The notes under the pieces: model-generated
Databases searched by the model: none
Seen by the model: the letters and a program-made list of their open reading frames with translations, nothing else
Told to the model about the DNA's origin: nothing
NCBI GenBank assembly: GCA_937863915.1
Contig: CALMID010000080.1
Coordinates: 1 to 11,470, forward strand
From: an uncultured Pseudomonas sp.
GTDB taxonomy: Bacteria; Pseudomonadota; Gammaproteobacteria; Pseudomonadales; Pseudomonadaceae
DNA length: 11,470 nt
Direction of reading: 5' to 3'
Shown here: in pieces, positions 7,248-11,470 of the stretch
How positions within the stretch are numbered: the stretch's first letter is position 1
Layout: the number at the start of each line of letters is the position of its first letter
Program-made: the position numbers and the translations under genes

Positions 7248-7271
7248 GCGTAGGGCGATGATCTGCTACGC
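7248..7271. repeat. Weak inverted repeat just after flhB
   Basis: GCGTAG (7248-7253) and CTACGC (7266-7271), 12-bp spacer, starting about 10 nt after the flhB stop. There is no following T run, so an intrinsic terminator is not supported. The rest of the 154-bp flhB-flhA spacer holds the flhA promoter and no convincing gene. Confidence 0.3.
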
Positions 7272-7281
7272 GCAATGAGCC

Positions 7282-8421
7282 TTATTCGTCGCGGCGCAGA
7301 TCCGGCGGAATCGGCAGGTTATCCGCCAGCGGCGCCGGGCGTTTGCCCTTGCCGGCCTGGTACTGCTTAATCTGGTACACGTAGGCCAGTACCTGAGCCA
7401 CCGCCAGATAAAGACCCGCCGGAATTTCCTGATCCATTTCCGTGGAGAAGTACACCGCCCGCGCCAGAGCCGGCGACTCCAGCACCATGACCTTGTTTTC
7501 CTGGGCGATCTCGCGAATCTTCAGCGCCAGGAAATCTCCGCCCTTGGCCAGCAGCACCGGTGCACTACCCTTGGCCGGGTCGTACTTGAGCGCCACGGCG
7601 AAGTGGGTCGGGTTGGTGATCACCACGTCGGCCTGCGGCACCGCTTCCATCATCCGCCGCTGGGCCATCTCGCGCTGCAACTGGCGGATACGCGACTTGA
7701 CCTCGGGTTTGCCCTCGCTGTCCTTGTACTCGTCGCGGACTTCCTGCTTGGTCATCATCAGCTTCTGGCGGTTGTCCCAGAGCTGGAACGGCACATCCAC
7801 CGCAGCAATCAGAATCAGGCCGCAGGCCAGCCAGATCGCACTCTTCGCCACGATCAGCGCGCTGTGCTGCAACGCCGGTTCCAGCGCCTCATGCCCCAGC
7901 GCCAGCAAATCATCCTGATCAGCCTTCAAGACCAGCAAGGCGACCCCCAGTAGTACGAAAAACTTGGCCAGCGCCTTGAGCAGCTCGGCCAGCGCATGCA
8001 TGGAAAACATGCGTTTTAGGCCCGCCGCCGGGTTCATCCGGCTGAACTTGGGCTGCATTGCCTGCGCCGAAAACAGCCAGCCCCCCAGCGCGATGGGGCC
8101 GATGATGGAAGCCGCCAGCAAGACCACAAACAACGGAATCAGCAGAACCATCGCCAGCTCGCCGGAAGCCAGCAGGTACAGCGTCATGCTGCGCTCGTCC
8201 ATCACTGTTTCACGGCTGAGCTCGAAGTTGGCCCGCATCAGATCAAGCAGCCCGACCGCCAGACTGCCGCCCATACTGAGCAAAGCGATACAGCCGGCCA
8301 GCACCACCGCCAGGGTATTGAGCTCGCGGGAGCGGGCGATCTGCCCCTTCTCGCGCGACTCGCGCAGGCGTTTCTCTGTGGGTTCCTCGCTGCGGTCCTG
8401 GCCGCTTTCGCTCTCAGCCAT
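7282..8421 (-). CDS. flhB: FlhB, export gate protein and substrate-specificity switch
   Basis: FlhB joins the FliPQR gate and, after self-cleavage, switches export from rod/hook to filament substrates. The 379-residue product begins with a charged cytosolic stretch (EEPTEKRLRESREKGQIARS, 12-31), has four membrane segments (about 34-60, 88-118, 145-167, 188-212), and a cytosolic domain with the autocleavage motif Asn270-Pro-Thr-His273 in VVITNPTHFAVAL. The C-terminal tail is Pro-rich and somewhat variable. The ATG at 8421 is 3 nt after the fliR stop with no strong Shine-Dalgarno, which suggests translational coupling. It is the last gene of the fli cluster here; flhA follows after 154 bp with its own promoter. 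Confidence 0.98.
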   Translation of the reverse strand: MAESESGQDRSEEPTEKRLRESREKGQIARSRELNTLAVVLAGCIALLSMGGSLAVGLLDLMRANFELSRETVMDERSMTLYLLASGELAMVLLIPLFVVLLAASIIGPIALGGWLFSAQAMQPKFSRMNPAAGLKRMFSMHALAELLKALAKFFVLLGVALLVLKADQDDLLALGHEALEPALQHSALIVAKSAIWLACGLILIAAVDVPFQLWDNRQKLMMTKQEVRDEYKDSEGKPEVKSRIRQLQREMAQRRMMEAVPQADVVITNPTHFAVALKYDPAKGSAPVLLAKGGDFLALKIREIAQENKVMVLESPALARAVYFSTEMDQEIPAGLYLAVAQVLAYVYQIKQYQAGKGKRPAPLADNLPIPPDLRRDE

Positions 8422-8424
8422 GGC

Positions 8425-9201
8425 TCAGCGAATCCGTGCCAGTTCGCGCAACAGGTCCAGGGCCTCACGCAGCAGCAACTGGAACTGACTGAGCAGATCG
8501 GCCATGCCGACCCAGACGATGAACAAACCCACCACCAGGGTGAGCGGAAAGCCGATGGAGAAGATATTCAGCTGCGGCGCCGCACGGGTCATCACGCCGA
8601 AGGCGATGTTGACTACCAGCAAGGCGGTGATCGCCGGCAGCGACAGCAACAGCCCGGCCCCCAGCACCCAACCAAGCTTGCCAGCCAGCAGCCAGTAGTG
8701 ATCGGTGACCAGCCCCTCGCCCACCGGGATGGTGACAAAGCTCTCGGCGAGCACCTCGAACACCACCAGATGGCCATTCATCAGCAGAAACAGCAAGGTC
8801 ACCAGCATCAGGTAGAACTGGCCGAGCACCGGTACCGAAATGCCGTTGGTCGGGTCGACCATCGAGGCGAAACCCAGGCCCATCTGGGTCGAAATGATCT
8901 GCCCGGCGACAACAAAGGCGTGAAAGAACAGCTGCAGGGAGAATCCCAGGGCCACACCGATCAGCACCTGCTCGGCGACCAGCAGGCTACTGCGCAGGTT
9001 GAGCGCATCCACCTCGGGCATCGGCGGCAATACCGGCACCAGCACCAGGGTGAATGCCAGGGCGAAGTACAGTCGCACACGCACCGGCACCAGCTGGGTG
9101 CCGATCACCGGCATCGTCATCAGCACGGCGGCGATGCGGAACAGCGGCAGCATGAAGCTGCCTACCCAGCCACCAATCTGTGCATCGGTCAGGGCGAGCA
9201 T
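8425..9201 (-). CDS. fliR: FliR, export gate membrane protein
   Basis: FliR completes the helical FliP5Q4R1 core through which flagellar substrates pass. The 258-residue product is strongly hydrophobic with about six membrane segments. Conserved family stretches are MGLGFASMVDP (107-117) and RAAPQLNIFSIGFPL (206-220). The C-terminus is amphipathic and ends in basic residues. The ATG at 9201 lies 1 nt after the fliQ stop, and flhB starts 3 nt after its own stop, so translation is probably coupled along the block. Length and motifs are normal for the family. Confidence 0.97.
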   Translation of the reverse strand: MLALTDAQIGGWVGSFMLPLFRIAAVLMTMPVIGTQLVPVRVRLYFALAFTLVLVPVLPPMPEVDALNLRSSLLVAEQVLIGVALGFSLQLFFHAFVVAGQIISTQMGLGFASMVDPTNGISVPVLGQFYLMLVTLLFLLMNGHLVVFEVLAESFVTIPVGEGLVTDHYWLLAGKLGWVLGAGLLLSLPAITALLVVNIAFGVMTRAAPQLNIFSIGFPLTLVVGLFIVWVGMADLLSQFQLLLREALDLLRELARIR

Positions 9202-9202
9202 G

Positions 9203-9472
9203 TCAGCCGATCAGCTGCGGGATGTTCTGGATGAGGTTCTGCATGAAGTCGGTCAGCTGCTGGGTCAGCCAGGGCCCAGCAACGATCAGGGTCAGCAGAA
9301 TCACCAGCAGGCGCGGCAGAAAGCTCAGAGTCTGTTCGTTGATCTGGGTGGCGGCCTGGAACATCGCCACCAGCAGGCCGACGATCAGGCTCGGGGTAAC
9401 GATCACCGCGACGATCAGAGCCGTCAGCCAGAGTGCTTCGCGAAACAGGTCAACCGCGACTTCCGGGGTCAT
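9203..9472 (-). CDS. fliQ: FliQ, export gate membrane protein
   Basis: FliQ is a small two-helix hairpin protein packed around FliP in the export gate. The 89-residue product starts MTPEVAVDLFREALW and has membrane segments at about 15-38 and 52-72, joined by the conserved loop QAATQINEQTLSF (39-51). Length is typical for the family. It starts 1 nt after the fliP stop and ends 1 nt before fliR. Confidence 0.97.
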   Translation of the reverse strand: MTPEVAVDLFREALWLTALIVAVIVTPSLIVGLLVAMFQAATQINEQTLSFLPRLLVILLTLIVAGPWLTQQLTDFMQNLIQNIPQLIG

Positions 9473-9473
9473 C

Positions 9474-10229
9474 TCAGGTTCCTCCGAAACTGGCTGCCAG
9501 GGTGCCCATGATCAGCGCCCAGCCATCGACCAGGACAAACAGCATGATCTTGAACGGCAGGGACACGATCAATGGCGACAGCATCATCATACCCATCGCC
9601 ATCAGCACGCTGGAGACCACCAGGTCGATGATCAGGAACGGGATGAAAATCATGAAGCCGATCTGGAAGGCCGTTTTCAGCTCCGAGGTCACGAACGCTG
9701 GAATCACGATGGTCAGCGGCGCCGCCTCGGGGGTCGTGATGTCGGTGCGCTTGGACAGGCGCACAAACAGTTCCAGATCGCTGGCCCGGGTCTGCGACAG
9801 CATGAACTCCTTGATGGGTACCTCGGCCTTGGCAATCGCCTGCTGCGCCGGCAGCTGTTCATTCAAATACGGCTGCAGCGCCTCATTGTTAATCCGGTCA
9901 AAAACCGGCGCCATGATGAACAGGGTCAGGAACAGCGCCATGCCGATGAGGATCTGGTTTGACGGCGTCTGCTGCAGGCCCAGTGCCTGACGCAGAATGG
10001 AAAACACGATGATGATGCGCGTGAAGCTGGTCATCAGCATGACGAACGCCGGAATGAAACTCAGCGCCGTCATGATCAGCAGAATCTGCAGGCTGACCGA
10101 GTACTCCTGCTGCCCGTCGGCGTTGGTCGACAGGGTAATGGCGGAAATCTTCAGCGGGTCATCGGCGCCCAGCGCCATGGGCGCCAGTACAAGCAACAGC
10201 AAAGCCAGCAGGGTACGCACGGCAGTCAT
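9474..10229 (-). CDS. fliP: FliP, export gate membrane protein
   Basis: FliP is the main subunit of the export-gate core. From ATG at 10229 the product is 251 residues. It has a cleavable signal peptide (about 1-21, ending ALGA before DDP), a short periplasmic part, and four membrane segments (about 47-67, 92-110, 188-212, 217-240). Conserved stretches include [19 protein letters not shown] (66-84) and [17 protein letters not shown] (176-192). The frame stays open upstream into fliO, but I choose ATG at 10229: it gives the signal peptide and family length, overlaps the fliO stop by 1 nt (TGATG), and has AAGGA 9 nt upstream. Confidence 0.97.
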   Translation of the reverse strand: MTAVRTLLALLLLVLAPMALGADDPLKISAITLSTNADGQQEYSVSLQILLIMTALSFIPAFVMLMTSFTRIIIVFSILRQALGLQQTPSNQILIGMALFLTLFIMAPVFDRINNEALQPYLNEQLPAQQAIAKAEVPIKEFMLSQTRASDLELFVRLSKRTDITTPEAAPLTIVIPAFVTSELKTAFQIGFMIFIPFLIIDLVVSSVLMAMGMMMLSPLIVSLPFKIMLFVLVDGWALIMGTLAASFGGT

Positions 10230-10660
10230 CAGGACGGGTCCTTCTGATCCTTGCCCAGCATCTCCATCAGGCGCTGGGCGAATTCGGGACTGGCCACTTC
10301 CGCCTCGGGCAGATGCACCGGCTCCTTGAGAACATGCAGCGGACTGATCTGGCCCGGCGTCAGACCGAGCAACACCTGCTCGTTGCCAACCTGAACCAGT
10401 AGCAAGCGCTCGCGCGGACCGATCGCCTGACTGGCCAGCAGGCGAATCAGACCATTGCCGCGCATGCCGCTGTGCTGCTGTACGCGGCGCAGCAACCAGG
10501 CCAGCAGGAAGATCAGACCGACCACCAGGCCAAGACCCAGCAGCATCTGCACCACCTGCCCGGCAACGCCACTGCCGGCCGCTGCCAGCTTGGCAGGCGC
10601 CACCTCGTCGGCCAGGGCCTGCCCCGTCAGCAGCCACAGGCAAAGGCTGTATTTGCTCAT
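10229..10660 (-). CDS. fliO: FliO, export gate assembly protein
   Basis: FliO is a small bitopic membrane protein that helps FliP assemble into the export gate. The 143-residue product has an N-terminal hydrophobic signal-like stretch (about 1-17, ending QALA before DEV), a transmembrane helix at about 34-58 followed by RR, and a cytosolic domain (about 70-112, with [20 protein letters not shown]) typical of FliO. The tail (about 113-143) is polar. It overlaps fliN by 1 nt (TGATG) and fliP by 1 nt. FliO sequences diverge widely, so naming rests on the domain pattern plus its place between fliN and fliP. Confidence 0.95.
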   Translation of the reverse strand: MSKYSLCLWLLTGQALADEVAPAKLAAAGSGVAGQVVQMLLGLGLVVGLIFLLAWLLRRVQQHSGMRGNGLIRLLASQAIGPRERLLLVQVGNEQVLLGLTPGQISPLHVLKEPVHLPEAEVASPEFAQRLMEMLGKDQKDPS

Positions 10661-11136
10661 CAGCGCAGCTTCTTGATGCGTTCGCTCGGACTGATCACAT
10701 CGGTCAGCCGGATGCCGAACTTCTCGTTGACCACCACCACCTCGCCGTGGGCAATCAGTGTGCCGTTGACCAGCACATCCAGCGGCTCACCGGCCAGACG
10801 GTCGAGTTCAACCACCGACCCCTGATTGAGCTGCAGCAGATTGCGGATGCTGATATCGGTGCTACCCACTTCCATGGAAATGGTCACCGGAATATCGAGA
10901 ATCACATCCAGATTCGGCCCTTCCAGACCCGCCGGGATGTTCAGCGGAGTACCCGCACCGAACTCTTCCATCGGCGCCCGCGGCGGTGGCGGCGCACTGG
11001 GGGCCGCCGCGCCCTGATTCATCAGCGCGTCGATATCGTCCTGCGAGGCATCATCACCTGCCTCTGCCAGTGCCGCTGCCCATTCATCGGCCAGGGCCTG
11101 CTCTTCCGGTGAACTGCTTTCGTTTTCGTCTGCCAT
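10660..11136 (-). CDS. fliN: FliN, flagellar C-ring switch protein
   Basis: FliN forms the lower ring of the switch complex and helps dock the export ATPase complex. From ATG at 11136 the product is 158 residues: an acidic N-terminal extension (1-45) containing LADEWAAAL (15-23) and [13 protein letters not shown] (30-42), a Pro/Ala-rich linker (43-66), and a SpoA (C-ring) domain (about 74-150) with [16 protein letters not shown] and [18 protein letters not shown] at 11139 is also in frame, but GAGG (11147-11144) sits 7 nt before the ATG and only 4 nt before the GTG. The DDIDALM segment resembles the CheY-binding N-terminus of FliM. It lies 43 nt after fliM. Confidence 0.97.
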   Translation of the reverse strand: MADENESSSPEEQALADEWAAALAEAGDDASQDDIDALMNQGAAAPSAPPPPRAPMEEFGAGTPLNIPAGLEGPNLDVILDIPVTISMEVGSTDISIRNLLQLNQGSVVELDRLAGEPLDVLVNGTLIAHGEVVVVNEKFGIRLTDVISPSERIKKLR

Positions 11137-11174
11137 CACTATTCCTCATTCCTCGGCTGGCGAGTGCGACTGAG

Positions 11175-11187
11175 CCCGCTTAGCGGG
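11175..11187. repeat. Hairpin with the fliM stop codon as its loop
   Basis: CCCGC and GCGGG are separated by only TTA, which is the fliM TAA on the minus strand. The RNA would form a 5-bp GC stem with a 3-nt loop. No T run follows, so it is not a terminator. It may be chance in GC-rich DNA. Confidence 0.4.
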
Positions 11188-11470
11188 TACGCTCAACCGG
11201 TTCAAGAATCTGCAGGGCCAGATTGCCCTTGTGTGAACCCAGCTTGACCTTGAAGGTCGGCACGCCATTGGCGCGCACCACCATCTGCTCGGGCATTTCC
11301 ACCGGGATGATATCGCCCGGTTGCATGTGCAGGATGTCGCGCAGCTTGAGCTGACGGCGTACCACCGTGGTATCCAGCGGCACTTTCACATCCAGCACGT
11401 CCTCACGCAGCGCCTTGACCCAGCGTTCGTCCTGATCGTCGACATCCGACTGAAAACCGGCATCGAGCAT
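11180..11470 (-). CDS. fliM: FliM, flagellar motor switch protein, C-terminal part (5' end outside window)
   Basis: FliM is the middle C-ring protein that receives CheY-P and passes the reversal signal to FliG. Only the last 96 codons are present; the ATG at the window edge is internal. The visible part covers the end of the middle domain (DQDERWVKALREDVLDVKVP) and the C-terminal SpoA domain that pairs with FliN (LKLRDILHMQPGDIIPVEMP and FKVKLGSHKGNLALQILEP). The CheY-binding N-terminus is outside the window. fliN follows 43 nt later, so the two are very likely cotranscribed. Confidence 0.97.
   Translation of the reverse strand: MLDAGFQSDVDDQDERWVKALREDVLDVKVPLDTTVVRRQLKLRDILHMQPGDIIPVEMPEQMVVRANGVPTFKVKLGSHKGNLALQILEPVERTR

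Noticed and set aside
10230..10643. Upstream extension of the fliP frame to 10643
   Set aside because: It runs through fliO in another frame, is low-complexity Gly/Arg/Ser-rich, and would bury the FliP signal peptide.
1..11470. Search for mobile elements, CRISPR, tRNA/rRNA and defence genes
   Set aside because: Every long stretch is accounted for by the fourteen flagellar and chemotaxis genes. No transposase, terminal repeats, spaced direct repeats at the DNA level or RNA-gene signature was seen.

Overview
The window is a contiguous block of flagellar export/C-ring genes and chemotaxis genes, all transcribed on the minus strand (right to left). Gene content and order (fliM'-fliN-fliO-fliP-fliQ-fliR-flhB / flhA-flhF-fleN-fliA / cheY-cheZ-cheA') are those of a polarly flagellated Pseudomonas or a close gammaproteobacterial relative. 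FleN beside FlhF, the FliA sequence type and the -24/-12 plus FleQ-like promoter architecture fit this. Base composition is evenly GC-rich. I see no insertion sequence, tRNA, rRNA, CRISPR array or composition shift. This is core genome, not an accessory island.

Layout, in order of transcription. (1) 11470-7282: the 3' end of fliM, then fliN, fliO, fliP, fliQ, fliR and flhB. From fliN to flhB the genes are joined by 1-nt overlaps or 1-3 nt gaps; fliM and fliN are 43 nt apart. This set encodes part of the C-ring (FliM, FliN) and the inner-membrane export gate (FliO, FliP, FliQ, FliR, FlhB). (2) 7281-7128: a 154-bp intergenic region with a good sigma-54 promoter and a FleQ-box-like site in the predicted leader of flhA. 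(3) 7127-2046: flhA (export gate), flhF (SRP-like GTPase for polar placement), fleN (MinD-like ATPase controlling flagellar number) and fliA (sigma-28). fleN and fliA overlap by 4 nt. An 83-bp flhF-fleN spacer holds two inverted repeats. (4) 1979-1: cheY, cheZ and the N-terminal third of cheA, which runs off the left edge.

Together these genes build the type III export gate, set where and how many flagella are made, supply the late-gene sigma factor, and encode the phosphorelay (CheA to CheY, with CheZ as phosphatase) acting on the FliM/FliN switch.

No new multi-gene system is visible. The most unusual signals are three copies of a short acidic motif in the CheA linker, resembling the CheY-binding tail of CheZ; a FliM-type CheY-binding-like motif inside the N-terminal region of FliN; the flhA regulatory region; and a probable TTG start for cheY.
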